A DNA stretch of 64,000 nt from Ostrinia nubilalis (lineage: Eukaryota > Arthropoda > Insecta > Lepidoptera > Crambidae), in the NCBI RefSeq assembly GCF_963855985.1, contig NC_087104.1, forward strand, positions 186,001 through 250,000. Direction: 5' to 3'. Of the stretch, positions 24,123 to 34,187 are shown piece by piece (positions within the stretch are counted from its first letter, which is position 1; every line of letters begins with the position of its first letter). A program made the position numbers and the translations under genes. The notes beneath the pieces are model-generated. The model was not told the DNA's origin, did no database searches, and worked only from the letters and a program-made list of their open reading frames with translations.

Positions 24123-26518
24123 ATTGCCTGCGGCTTTTTACGTTTGGAAATACTTAAGTTTTCCAATGTAGAGCAGTAACTAAGATTAAACATAAAGACC
24201 AAGAGCAACATAAGGGATGTCAATGTTAATAATTGTTGGTTTACTAAATAAAAAAAACGCTATTATGACGTCTCACAACCTATGCTTTCTCTGCTTGCAC
24301 ATGTAATTTGATGGTTATTTATGAAGAGCAACGGTTAACTTGGATATGTGGTTTCAAGTCACGTAAAATGACGACTCGGTGACGAGTTGTTGCGGTAACT
24401 GATGATAATAATCAAACTTGTAAATGAGACCACACATCTGCATTGCATATCTTTTTTCTCGAGTGGCAATTTTAATTTAACCACAAGTAATCCTATCCAA
24501 TGCTACTCGTAGATTACAAAAAATAATTTTGCCGTTTTATAAAACCTTATTAACAGACAGAACTTATTCATGAATATTTATTATTATACTAGCTGACCCA
24601 GCGAACTTCGTACCGCCTTAGCGTAGAGATTTTCTTTATTTTTTTTTCCGTAAAAACCTTGTACAGAGTATTAGAAAACTAAAAAAAAAATCAGCCAAAT
24701 CGGTCAAGCCGTTTTCATGTTATGTCGTGACAACGGAAAACGGGTTTCATTTTTATATATATAGAAGATTGACTAACTGATTTGGATGATTCAGGTTAAA
24801 CTACAACTACCTAAATATTATACAATAATTTTTTTTGTCATTTCGTCGAATTACAATTTTTAGACTGCAGCCTGAGCAATTTGGAAGGATAAGGCCACGT
24901 AATTAATGGCAAGTATACAAGAAAATTAAGTCAAAACAAAACATCTACCAAATGGTATTGTCCGAAACACTATAGTTGATCTGGGTAGTGATGTATTCAG
25001 TTCTTCGGGGCCCTGGGTATTATAAATGCTAGTTTATTGCCACTAATTGTTATTAGTGTAATTGTTGTTAAAATTCTGCGCTTATGGAGCCTTCACATGT
25101 CTCATAATCTTTTTGCCCTACCAGCGCATTTGGCAAGTGCTGAGAAGAAGCGCCGCAATAAACTCAGTCACCACTGTCTGCCAGTTAAAATAAATAGAAA
25201 TAACAGTAGTAGGTAGGTACTGATTCAGGAGCAGTTTTCTGAATTTATTACGCATTCTTGTATGGGTGTATCTTACAAAAATAGGTGTACACTGTACACG
25301 ATTCGAATTAAATGATAAGAGCCTTGTGTGTGTGTGAGGTTCTGTTTTATTTAACTACAAATGAAGGCCCTGCTAACACTAGTCCGGCCCTGCCTCATAC
25401 GTGCTCCAGCCGCCAACCGGTCGGTAATGACGGGTTGCGCGCGCGCATGTGCCTTATGCCGTGGGACCGGCCGCTTTATTTCGGTAATCACCGCGCAAAT
25501 TAAAATAAATATTCCGCGCAAAATTATACGGTTACACGGGATTAAGTTTTTGGGGCTTTGTAGTGGAATAAAAAACAGCAAATAACCCAGGAGTTCAAAT
25601 TGAATCTGAAATTAATATCGTATGTATTTCTACGAGGTTTCTAGGTACGCCCCTACTTATCAATTTAATGACAAACCTGAAAATCATTGAAAAAGCTAGA
25701 TCACATAGGTAGGTACCTACAGTTTTTTTCATTCATATGTTTTGCATAAAATGTAAAGTTGATCGGATTTAAATAAAACTTTGTAAGTAATCCCACTTTA
25801 TCCTCATCAGAATGCATTAGTTTCCAAGTCCTTTGCGCCCAACGGTCTCGATGTGTGTCTCTCTCACTCATACCATCATTCGAGTGATTAAAAGAGACGA
25901 ATAGATCACATTTGGAAGTCATTTTGCGGAATAGCCTCAGGATTGTAGTCATTACCAATCTTCCGCAGCCACTGGATACTGGAAACGTGCCCCATTACTT
26001 TGAAACGCTTGATTCGCCTCAATAAGTGTTATCGCACACACTGCATTAAGCCTATCGGCGATGATACATCACTTTGTCGTGTCGCTTTGTCTTCGTTTGC
26101 AAAATGATACCTGTGCAGATCTGACAGATTTCGAAAACTAATCCATTATCGTCGATTCGCAGTCGCATTCAAGGCTACCGAGATGGCGTGAACAGTGTAT
26201 TTTTATAAACACAAAACAGTTTATATTTAAGGAAGAAAAGTGTGATTTTCTGATGATACGAGTATTTTTCAAAAAATTGTCCATTAAAAAATAAATTGAG
26301 ATTTTAACTTTAATTATGAAAATACTTACAAATGTATCAAAAATCTTTTGTGAAAGTTGGGAAATCACGTAAGAAGCCAAGTCTTACTTGCTATCTCTCC
26401 ATCCATATGTATGAGGGTAAAAACGTATCGAGTTCTTAAGACGTCGGACCTCAAAAGCCCCGAATTCGAAAAAGGCGTTTTTATCAGCAGCGCTGACGAC
26501 CAGCTAAGCCAGCTGAAT
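24123..26518. other. Intergenic DNA, no gene supported
   Basis: Apart from the repeat at 24588-24768 I see no feature. A GC-rich patch at about 25380-25500 yields overlapping short frames on both strands without recognisable motifs. The Polinton target site begins at 26519. Confidence 0.5.
24588..24768 (+). repeat. RTE-LINE 3'-end-like short repeat
   Basis: Starts ACTAGCTGACCCAGCGAACT, contains AAATCGGTCAAGCCGTTTTC and ends in a TATATATA tract. I associate this layout with 3' ends of RTE-type LINEs and their SINE partners, very common in Lepidoptera. Family assignment is from memory. Confidence 0.6.
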
Positions 26519-26524
26519 CGCGTA

Positions 26525-26590
26525 AGTAGTAGGGATTCGAGAGTTCTGGCTCACCCAACTCTGGCTCACCTAAATCCGAAACTCCGGGGG

Positions 26591-26643
<53 letters not shown>

Positions 26644-26823
26644 AGGGGGTCACTTGGAGCGATTGCACGCATCCCTAGCTTCGTATCTGCAACGGATCCC
26701 GAGATAAACATCTGCGAATGTGTGTCCTACTTCATTTCTTAATTATTACTTTATTAATTACCCACAACTAATGACTCCATTATTGTATGACTCACCACAT
26801 TGTATTCCAAAACCAGTAACATT
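26525..26823 (+). repeat. Left terminal inverted repeat of the Polinton
   Basis: Pairs with 38859-39167. Homology runs from AGTAGTAGGG to CCAGTAACAT and includes an A-tract of about 47 bases (26593-26639) that is about 57 T on the other side. Beyond this point the ends diverge. The preceding CGCGTA is the target duplication. Confidence 0.94.
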
Positions 26824-26944
26824 ACTTATTACATCTAACTAATGACTACCATTACTATTACTTTATGACTCCCTAACTTAACTAGTTTACAGGTCTCTAT
26901 GATGAAGTCTAATTTACCAAGTCATTAGTAAATACGGATAGTAG

Positions 26945-26952
26945 TATAAATA
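26945..26952 (+). promoter_or_regulatory. Candidate TATA box, left promoter
   Basis: TATAAATA, about 70 bases before the first ATG of the left gene. The same octamer stands in the mirror position upstream of the right-end gene (38771-38778), although both lie outside the homologous TIRs. Confidence 0.45.
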
Positions 26953-27021
26953 CATTCAGAAAACACAACTAACTTACTTTTAAAAATAAATTCTGGCAGT
27001 GAACTTGTAACATATCTAATA

Positions 27022-27381
27022 ATGACCAATAACCAGTGTAGCAGTGTACTTTTTTCATCATCTCATGATGATGAAAATGATTTACATTGTCCTTATTTTG
27101 ATAATATTCTACTTGAAACTTGTAAAAAGGTTGAAAAAGAATTCGATCCCTATTTCGACAAAGAGCTAGTGCAATTGTGTGAAAATGTTGAAGATTTCGA
27201 TCCCTATTTCGATAAGGACCTAGTGCAATTGTGTGAAGATGTAGAAAAAAGGATGTCTAGTTTACCCAGCATTGTTTTGAAACGCAAATCTAATTATAGT
27301 ATAACATATCCTAATCCAAAACGACAACGACTTGATAAAGCGTCCAATTTGAGTGATGTTGCAGATATACCACTAAAGTAG
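27022..27381 (+). CDS. Small acidic leader ORF, probable first exon of the polymerase
   Basis: A 119-codon frame with a tandem internal duplication: two copies of a FDPYFDK.LVQLCE.VE block at about residues 46-74, preceded by a more distant third (residues 24-38). Its C-terminal half has a basic KRKSNYS...PKRQRLDK stretch resembling a nuclear localisation signal. Directly at its end are two possible splice donors (GTAGGT at 27378, GTAAGT at 27382), and a good acceptor (TTTGTCTACAG) ends at 27476. Splicing from the 27378 donor enters the polymerase frame without a stop; from the 27382 donor the small ORF ends first. It may therefore be a separate peptide or the polymerase N-terminus. No homologue recognised. 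Confidence 0.6.
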   Translation: MTNNQCSSVLFSSSHDDENDLHCPYFDNILLETCKKVEKEFDPYFDKELVQLCENVEDFDPYFDKDLVQLCEDVEKRMSSLPSIVLKRKSNYSITYPNPKRQRLDKASNLSDVADIPLK

Positions 27382-27476
27382 GTAAGTTTTAAACTTTGAT
27401 AGGTAATATATTTTTTCTCATAAAATATCAAAATAATGTTTAGATACTAAAATTGTTTATTTCATTTTGTCTACAG
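27378..27476 (+). other. Candidate intron between leader ORF and polymerase
   Basis: The donor is GTAGGT at 27378 (in-frame fusion) or the stronger GTAAGT at 27382; the acceptor TTTCATTTTGTCTACAG ends at 27476. About 95-99 nt, AT-rich, a normal insect intron size. Only the 27378 donor gives an uninterrupted joined frame. Confidence 0.55.
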
Positions 27477-27573
27477 TGTCCACGTACAATGTGGTGGAGG
27501 TGCACAAAACCTTGATGAACCATCGACTTCGAGAGGTGTTGCAGAAGATACATCACAAACTGAGAACAATGAT

Positions 27574-30500
27574 ATGGTTTCCTGTTCAGCATGTAACATC
27601 TATATTAAAAAAAGGTATTTAGCAAATCATTTTAAAAGTAACCGTCATAAAAATAATACTTTTCAAATTCATAATGATTTGCCAAATGTTACTCTGATTG
27701 AATCTGCATTCGGAAAAAGAATTTTAACATATAGGATTACTTCAATAGCAGATGCAAGAGATCTGGAAACTGTTGAAACATTTGTTAATTCAATAAATGA
27801 TAATTTAATTAAGTTATTTACAGATTGTATATTAAAGTTAAAAACTTTTAAAGTTAACTTCATTTTATGTGCAAATTTCATTCAACAAACTAAAAATTCG
27901 TTCAATATTTTTGATTTCCAAACACAAAATTATATTATTTCTGAATCTGACGATATTCATATATTTCTCAGTTCACTGAAAGAAACTTTAGAACATAGAG
28001 TGAGTGAATTTGAGAAAAAAGATAGTGGATGGAGTCTTAAAGATATAATTAGTTTAGACATGAATATTAACAAATTTAATCCTTTGCATGCATCATCATT
28101 TATTGAATTACCTCATGATATTAGATTAAAAAAGGCTATTGTTAACGTTAAAAACGCTGATGTACAATGTCTGAAGTGGGCTTTACTTTCTGCATTATAT
28201 CCAGTATCGAAAAACGCTGATCGTGTAAATTCTTATATAAAAAATGAAAATAAATTAAAATTTGACGGGGTTCAGTTTCCAGTTAAATTAGCAGATATTT
28301 CTAAAGTAGAGAAATTAAATAATATAAGTATCAATGTTTTTGGTTTAGAATTTAACGATGACAATAAAAAACACAATGTAATTGGACCGTTACATTTTAC
28401 GAAATCTAGAAAATCCAATCATATAAATTTACTCTATTTTACTAATGGGAATAATGGACATTACTGTTATATTAAAAATTTGTCTCGACTAGTCAGTAGA
28501 CAGATCACTTCACGCAATGGTGCTATCCATATATGTGATGGTTGTTTACTATATTTCCCTAGTACTAATGCCCTTACTCTTCATCAGGAAAATGATTGTA
28601 CACATATTCGTACGGTGTTGCCCAATTCAAACGTATTTAAAAAAGATTGGTTCGGTAAAAATGTTCCTAATGATAAAATATATTTTGATACATTTAATAA
28701 AAAGAAGAGAGTTCCTTTTGTAATTTACGCTGACTTCGAATCATTGTTAAAACCAATTTCTTCTTGTTCTGTGGATCCTAATAAATCATCAACCACAAAT
28801 ATTCAGAGACATGATGTGTACAGTTTTGGTTATTATATTAAATGTTCATATAATGATAATCTTTCAAAATATGTAACGTATAGCGGAGAAAATTGTTCTG
28901 ATGTCTTTTTACGTAAACTTCAAGATGATTTAAAAGTGATATGTAGGAAAAATTGTTTTCAAACTGCACCTCTCCCTCTCACATTTGAAAATAAAAAATA
29001 TATTGAAAAAGTCACTGTGTGTTACATATGTGAGAAAACTCTAATATCCGAACAACATATTGATCACGATTGGTACACGGGATCTTTTCTTGGAGTGTCT
29101 CATGAAAATTGTAGTAGAAAATTTCATAAAATTGATTTTATACCTGTTATATTACATAATCTCAGTAATTACGATGCTCATTTTATAGTTCACGCGTTAA
29201 ATTTTGCCGAAGGCGAAGTTCAAATAATTCCTCAAAATAAGGAAAAATATATCTCTTTTTCAAAAGTTCTCCATGTAAATGATCAAAAAGTAAACTTAAG
29301 ATTTATCGATTCCTTTAAATTTTTATCAAGTAGTTTAGATTCCTTAGCGAGTAATTTAAACAATGATCAGTTTATTGAACTGCGAAAACAATACCCCAAC
29401 GAAAACGATTTTAATCTGTTAAAAAGAAAAGGTGTTTTCCCTTATGAATTTATTACTTCATTTGAAACATTAAATTCAACATCACTTCCAGAAATGGAGG
29501 ATTTTTATAGTTCACTAACTGATTCAACTATTTCTGATGAAGACTACACTCATGCAAAAAAAGTTTGGTCTCAGTTCCAATGTTCGAATATGATGGAATA
29601 TTCCAACCTGTACCTAAAAACAGATGTATTGCTTTTAAGTGACATATTTGAAAATTTCAGGAATGTTTGTATAAAAACTTATGGATTGGATCCTGCACAT
29701 TATTATACTGCACCTGGATTAAGCTGGGATGCTATGCTTAAGTTTACACAAACTAAACTAGAGCTGTTAACAGATTTTGATAAAATAGCCTTCATAAAAT
29801 CGGGTATTAGAGGTGGTGTATCTCAGTGCAGTAATCGTTATGCTAAAGCTAATAATCCCTACATGGAAAATTTTAAAGTTGATGAACCTCTTTCATATCT
29901 AACGTATTTAGATGCAAACAATTTGTATGGTTGGGCAATGTCCCAATATCTACCTATTTCCCAATTTGAATGGGTGAAAAATGATGTTGATTTTAATGTA
30001 TCAATAACTTCAGATATTGGATACATATTAGAAGTAGATTTAGAATATCCTCATTATCTTCATGATAGTCATTCCGATTTTCCGTTATGTCCTGAAAATA
30101 TTTGTGTTGGTGAATCTAAGGAACGAAAGTTAGTTCCAAATTTAGATGATAAGAAGAAATATATTATACATTATAGAAATCTTATACAATGTTTAGAATT
30201 AGGAATAAAATTAACAAAAGTTCATCGAGTTTTAAAATTCAAACAAAGTCCGTGGTTGAAGAAATATATAGATTTAAATACTAATTTACGTACACTGGCA
30301 ACATCTGATTTCGAAAAAGACTTTTACAAGTTAATGAACAATTCGATATTTGGAAAGACAATGGAAAACATTGAAAAAAGAGTTAATGTGAAGCTTTTAA
30401 CACATTGGGAAAATATTGGTAAAACAACAGGTGTTCAAAGTTTAATTGCGAAACCTGAATTTCATAGTTTATCAATTTTTTCGGAAAATTTAGTAGCGGT

Positions 30501-31116
30501 CCAGTTAAAAAAAACAAAACTTTTATTTAATAAACCCATATATTTAGGATTTAGCATATTAGATATTTCAAAAACATTAATGTATGATTTCCACTACAAA
30601 TATATGAAGAAGAAGTTCCAAAATTTAAAGTTGTTATATACAGACACAGACAGTCTTGTTTATCAGATATTTTGTAGAGATTTTTATGATGAAATTAAAC
30701 CAGATCTAGAAAACCATTTTGATACCTCCGACTATAAGATAGATAACATTTATGCTTTTCCTTTAGTTAATAAGAAGAAATTAGGATATTTCAAAGATGA
30801 ACATAATGGTAATATATTTATTGAATTTGTAGGTTTACGATCAAAAATGTATGCTATGAGGGTAAATAATAAAATAATATCAAAAGCCAAAGGGGTTAAT
30901 AAAAGTGTGATAAAAAAATTAAAGTTTGATAATTATAAGTCTTGCTTATTCGATAAAAATATTCAACTTGCTGAAATGTATCGATTTAAATCCATGAAAC
31001 ATGTTATTTTTACTCAAAAAATTAACAAAATATGTTTGTCATATAATGACTCCAAGCGCTACATTATACCGGACTCAACTGAAACATTAGCTTGGGGTCA
31101 TTATTCATTAAAGTGA
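27574..31116 (+). CDS. Protein-primed family B DNA polymerase (Polinton pPolB)
   Basis: Replicates the element from its ends by protein priming. 1180 residues from the first ATG. An N-terminal C2H2 zinc finger (C4, C7, H19, H25) is followed by a second Cys/His cluster near residue 321 (CDGC...H....C) and a CYIC...DHDWYTG...C module near 483. Exonuclease motifs: YADFES (D387, E389), NLSNYDAHFIV and YLKTDVLLLSDIFE. Polymerase motifs: A, LDANNLYGWAM (D780); B, NNSIFGKTMENI (K928); C, YTDTDS (D1024, D1026). KLGYFKDE follows. The frame stays open upstream to the acceptor at 27476, so the true start is probably in the exon at 27022. No terminal protein is identified. A poly(A) signal follows at 31241. 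Confidence 0.96.
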   Translation: MVSCSACNIYIKKRYLANHFKSNRHKNNTFQIHNDLPNVTLIESAFGKRILTYRITSIADARDLETVETFVNSINDNLIKLFTDCILKLKTFKVNFILCANFIQQTKNSFNIFDFQTQNYIISESDDIHIFLSSLKETLEHRVSEFEKKDSGWSLKDIISLDMNINKFNPLHASSFIELPHDIRLKKAIVNVKNADVQCLKWALLSALYPVSKNADRVNSYIKNENKLKFDGVQFPVKLADISKVEKLNNISINVFGLEFNDDNKKHNVIGPLHFTKSRKSNHINLLYFTNGNNGHYCYIKNLSRLVSRQITSRNGAIHICDGCLLYFPSTNALTLHQENDCTHIRTVLPNSNVFKKDWFGKNVPNDKIYFDTFNKKKRVPFVIYADFESLLKPISSCSVDPNKSSTTNIQRHDVYSFGYYIKCSYNDNLSKYVTYSGENCSDVFLRKLQDDLKVICRKNCFQTAPLPLTFENKKYIEKVTVCYICEKTLISEQHIDHDWYTGSFLGVSHENCSRKFHKIDFIPVILHNLSNYDAHFIVHALNFAEGEVQIIPQNKEKYISFSKVLHVNDQKVNLRFIDSFKFLSSSLDSLASNLNNDQFIELRKQYPNENDFNLLKRKGVFPYEFITSFETLNSTSLPEMEDFYSSLTDSTISDEDYTHAKKVWSQFQCSNMMEYSNLYLKTDVLLLSDIFENFRNVCIKTYGLDPAHYYTAPGLSWDAMLKFTQTKLELLTDFDKIAFIKSGIRGGVSQCSNRYAKANNPYMENFKVDEPLSYLTYLDANNLYGWAMSQYLPISQFEWVKNDVDFNVSITSDIGYILEVDLEYPHYLHDSHSDFPLCPENICVGESKERKLVPNLDDKKKYIIHYRNLIQCLELGIKLTKVHRVLKFKQSPWLKKYIDLNTNLRTLATSDFEKDFYKLMNNSIFGKTMENIEKRVNVKLLTHWENIGKTTGVQSLIAKPEFHSLSIFSENLVAVQLKKTKLLFNKPIYLGFSILDISKTLMYDFHYKYMKKKFQNLKLLYTDTDSLVYQIFCRDFYDEIKPDLENHFDTSDYKIDNIYAFPLVNKKKLGYFKDEHNGNIFIEFVGLRSKMYAMRVNNKIISKAKGVNKSVIKKLKFDNYKSCLFDKNIQLAEMYRFKSMKHVIFTQKINKICLSYNDSKRYIIPDSTETLAWGHYSLK

Positions 31117-31240
31117 TTTACTAACCTAATTTTATAAAGTTATTTTAATAGTGTTTTAATAATATATAATTAGTTAACTAGATTTAAGTAATGTATCTTT
31201 ATGTGATGTGTGTCTAATAATCTGTTAATCAATATTGAGA

Positions 31241-31246
31241 AATAAA
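31241..31246 (+). terminator. Poly(A) signal after the polymerase
   Basis: AATAAA 125 bases after the polymerase stop, in a 221-bp gap before the ATPase. It separates the replication gene from the packaging/structural cluster. Confidence 0.5.
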
Positions 31247-31337
31247 ATTATTTTTATAACTGATGATATTTACTTTTATTTCATATTCCATTCAATTTTA
31301 GTTCAGAGTACACGTTTTAATTCCTACATAGTTAATT

Positions 31338-31991
31338 ATGTTTCATTTTGAACATCCTTTCACAGCTATTGTTGCTGGTCCTAGTGGTTGTGGTAAATCA
31401 AATTTTGTATGTGGGTTTATTAAAAATATCAAACAAATGTGTAATGTAGGATTTCAAAATATCTTGTGGTGTTATGATGAAATGCAACCACTGTACAATT
31501 TCAATAATGTTAATTATTATCAGGGTATTCCTAATTTAAATATGTTTGATGGAAAGGAACCTCAACTTATAATAATTGATGATCTCATGAGGGAAATTGA
31601 TGGTCGTGTTGTCGATATTTTCACCAAAGGAAGTCATCACCGAAATTTAAGTGTATTTTATATCACTCAAAATTTATTTCACCAGGGAAAAGGGCAACGA
31701 GATATCTCATTAAACTCAAGTTACATCATTTACTTCAAAAATCCCCGAGATAGAACACAAATTCGATATCTAAGTCGTCAACTTTCCCCAGAAAACTCAA
31801 AGTTTGTTGAGGATGCTTATAGAGATGCCACCAATAAAGCTCATGGTTATCTAATGATTGACTTGAAACAAAATACTGAAGATATGTATCGTTTCAAAAC
31901 AAATGTATTTCCAAATGAGTACACCATCTGTTACATTGCTAAGAAGGGATATAAATACAGTGCATACCAACAAAAAGATCTCATTTCATAA
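31338..31991 (+). CDS. Genome-packaging ATPase (FtsK/HerA-type, A32-like)
   Basis: Predicted to pump the viral-type genome into a capsid using ATP. 217 residues. The Walker A motif is GPSGCGKS (residues 14-21). The Walker B is LIIIDD (residues 77-82). A downstream FYITQN stretch is where sensor residues lie in this group. Length and layout fit the Polinton ATPase, which is related to the poxvirus A32 group. It is the first gene of a tight + strand cluster: the next ORF begins two bases after its stop. No breaks. Confidence 0.93.
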   Translation: MFHFEHPFTAIVAGPSGCGKSNFVCGFIKNIKQMCNVGFQNILWCYDEMQPLYNFNNVNYYQGIPNLNMFDGKEPQLIIIDDLMREIDGRVVDIFTKGSHHRNLSVFYITQNLFHQGKGQRDISLNSSYIIYFKNPRDRTQIRYLSRQLSPENSKFVEDAYRDATNKAHGYLMIDLKQNTEDMYRFKTNVFPNEYTICYIAKKGYKYSAYQQKDLIS

Positions 31992-31993
31992 CA

Positions 31994-32320
31994 ATGATTA
32001 CACGAGTTACTACACATAAAGATTTTCTAAAAGCATTACATGTACTTAAACCGAAATTTCGTAAAGCATTATTAAAATCTTGTAACCAAGAAGAAATAAA
32101 TTGTATTTGTGAATGCATTTATAATGTTATTCATGGTAAAATACCCATTCCAGATAAAGAAAAACAAAAATTAAATAAATATAAAAACATTCTCAGAAAA
32201 CTTATTTCTAGAGGAAAAAATAATTTAAGGAAGAAAATAATTATACAGAGAGGTGGTGCTTTCTTACCCATCATCATAGGATCTGTTTTAAGTGCATTAT
32301 TTAATTCGATTGTCAAATAA
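31994..32320 (+). CDS. Small basic protein with C-terminal hydrophobic segment
   Basis: 108 residues, strongly basic. A two-cysteine CICECIYNVIHG block sits mid-protein, then a lysine-rich stretch, then a glycine-led hydrophobic tail (GGAFLPIIIGSVLSALF, about residues 87-103) that could be a membrane-active helix. I recall similar short proteins with a GGFL-type tail beside capsid genes in other invertebrate Polintons, so a virion-associated role is inferred. The function is not established by sequence alone. It sits two bases after the ATPase and five before the next gene. Confidence 0.75.
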   Translation: MITRVTTHKDFLKALHVLKPKFRKALLKSCNQEEINCICECIYNVIHGKIPIPDKEKQKLNKYKNILRKLISRGKNNLRKKIIIQRGGAFLPIIIGSVLSALFNSIVK

Positions 32321-32325
32321 AATAC

Positions 32326-33108
32326 ATGATGGAGAATGCCAAGAAAATGATATTAATTGAACCTGAAGCAATAGAAAAACTAAAAAATGATAACACAAAC
32401 AGCAATGTTCATAACTTGTCCCGCTTGGATGAAGAAATGCATAAAGTTTTAAAAACAAAAACCGATGACCGAGAAAAGTGGTCTCTTTATTTACAAGCAT
32501 TACAAAGATATTTGTATTTTATAAGTCAAGGTCGAAAACCTTTTGAAATACCCATACTATCTTTTGGTGAATCAGAAAATAATAAAAATGTGAGTAATCA
32601 AGATCAGGGTTCAGAAATTAAACAAGACACCTCGAAGACAGACGAAAACAGTGACATTATCAATGAAAATTACACTAAATCACAATTAATCCAACTTCTA
32701 CCTAAAACGTATAAAGTAAAAGGCGAACTTTTACTAGATATTTTGATGAAAAATAAAGATAAAATTTACTGGAACCAAGGAGGTACTGTTTTTATCAATA
32801 AAAAGGAGATTTACAAAAGCAACATAGTAGACTTACTGAATGATGTTATTAGACCTCTGAAAAATAGCTCTCCTAATGGTTGGGCAGAGTTTGCTTCTGT
32901 TTTAAAAGAGTTAAGAATACCTTTGAGTTACATAGGTAACCCAAGAAGAGCGACCTTTATTAATGTTATGTCTAATACTCCCGACTTTGGAAAGAGATTT
33001 GAATCAAACGTAGAAAAAGAATCTGAATTTTCTACCCCCCATTCAAGTCCAATTATTAAAGAAAAAGTGAAAAAGAAGATAGACTGGCAGAAATGGACCC
33101 CTTATTAG
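32326..33108 (+). CDS. Conserved Polinton protein of unknown function
   Basis: 260 residues. The N-terminal third contains a helical-looking LDEEMHKVL...WSLYLQALQRYLYF block followed by an acidic, asparagine-rich linker. The middle has a KSQLIQLLPKTYKVKGELLL segment and the end is lysine-rich (KEKVKKKIDWQKW). I recall similar proteins in the same gene position in invertebrate Polintons but know no assigned function. No enzyme motif or membrane segment is seen. The stop overlaps the integrase start by 16 bases in another frame. Confidence 0.7.
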   Translation: MMENAKKMILIEPEAIEKLKNDNTNSNVHNLSRLDEEMHKVLKTKTDDREKWSLYLQALQRYLYFISQGRKPFEIPILSFGESENNKNVSNQDQGSEIKQDTSKTDENSDIINENYTKSQLIQLLPKTYKVKGELLLDILMKNKDKIYWNQGGTVFINKKEIYKSNIVDLLNDVIRPLKNSSPNGWAEFASVLKELRIPLSYIGNPRRATFINVMSNTPDFGKRFESNVEKESEFSTPHSSPIIKEKVKKKIDWQKWTPY

Positions 33109-34187
33109 AAATACACAATATTTACTATGATGTATCTCATCCTGCTGGATATGGTAGTTTAAATAAATTAAAAAATGCAATGAAAAGTAAAATGACTGTT
33201 AAGGAAATAAAACAATGGTTGGAATCTCAGGAAACATACACCTTACATAAACCAGTACAACGTCGCTTTTCTAGGAACAAATATATCTTATCTAATTTAA
33301 ACGAACTTTGGCAAGCTGATTTAAGTGATATGAGATCTTACAATGAATATAATGATGGTTATAAATACATTTTGTGTGTTATTGATGTATTCAGTAAATA
33401 TGCATATGCAAGAGCTATGAAAAGAAAAAATTCCCATACGGTTAAACAATGTCTTGCTAGCATATTTGCGGAAGCGAAAGTTACTCCCACACATTTACAA
33501 TCAGATAAAGGAACGGAGTTTATTGCAAAAGATGTTCAAATGTTCTTAAAATCACTGAACATTAATTATTATACTACTAATAACCCCGATATTAAAGCAA
33601 GTATAGTGGAAAGATTTCAAAGAACTTTAAAAATGAAAATGTGGCGTTACTTTACACATAACGACACTTTTCGTTATATTGACATATTGCAAGATTTGCT
33701 TTACTCCTATAATCACAGTTTTCATAGAAGCATAAAAATGAATCCTTGTGATGTAAATTCCAATAACATAATGACAGTTTGGTGTAATTTATATTCTGAC
33801 AAAAAAGTTAACATACATCAAAATAAAACAAAATATAATCCGAAATTTTGTGTTGGTGATTACGTTAGAATTACAAAATATAAACATATTTTTCAAAAAG
33901 GCTATGAAACCAATTGGAGTGATGAAATATTTATTATAACATCAGTTATAGAAAGATCTCCATGTGTGGTATACACTTTGAAAGATCTACAAAATGAAGT
34001 TATTACCGGAACATTTTACGAAAAAGAATTACAAAAAGTTCAATATGATTCTAATATGAAACATAGAATAGATAAAATTGTGCGTTCTCGTTACTCTGGT
34101 CACAGAAAGGAATTGTTAGTCAAGTGGAAAGGTTATCCAAATAAATTTAATAGTTGGATTTTAGCATCTCACCTGGAAGAATCATGA
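33093..34187 (+). CDS. Integrase with C-terminal chromodomain (retroviral-type, rve)
   Basis: Inserts the element into chromosomal DNA, producing the 6-bp duplication seen at its ends. 364 residues. The catalytic triad is D76 (LWQADLSDM), D138 (LQSDKGTEF) and E173 (KASIVERFQR), with 34 residues between the last two by my count. CVIDVFSKYAYA follows the first Asp as usual. A C-terminal chromodomain (about residues 318-364) contains RIDKIVRSRY, LLVKWKGYP and NSWI. No HHCC zinc finger is seen. Its final codon overlaps the next start as ATGA. Intact. Confidence 0.96.
   Translation: MDPLLEIHNIYYDVSHPAGYGSLNKLKNAMKSKMTVKEIKQWLESQETYTLHKPVQRRFSRNKYILSNLNELWQADLSDMRSYNEYNDGYKYILCVIDVFSKYAYARAMKRKNSHTVKQCLASIFAEAKVTPTHLQSDKGTEFIAKDVQMFLKSLNINYYTTNNPDIKASIVERFQRTLKMKMWRYFTHNDTFRYIDILQDLLYSYNHSFHRSIKMNPCDVNSNNIMTVWCNLYSDKKVNIHQNKTKYNPKFCVGDYVRITKYKHIFQKGYETNWSDEIFIITSVIERSPCVVYTLKDLQNEVITGTFYEKELQKVQYDSNMKHRIDKIVRSRYSGHRKELLVKWKGYPNKFNSWILASHLEES

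Noticed and set aside
26357..26711. Overlapping frames on both strands with poly-lysine or poly-phenylalanine
   Set aside because: They are translations of the A-tract in the Polinton TIR and cross the element boundary.
28517..28723. 68-codon frame inside the polymerase gene
   Set aside because: Shadow frame of the polymerase coding sequence.
34154..34183. Upstream ATG for the minor capsid candidate
   Set aside because: Would add ten residues overlapping integrase coding sequence; the ATGA overlap at 34184 is the more natural start.
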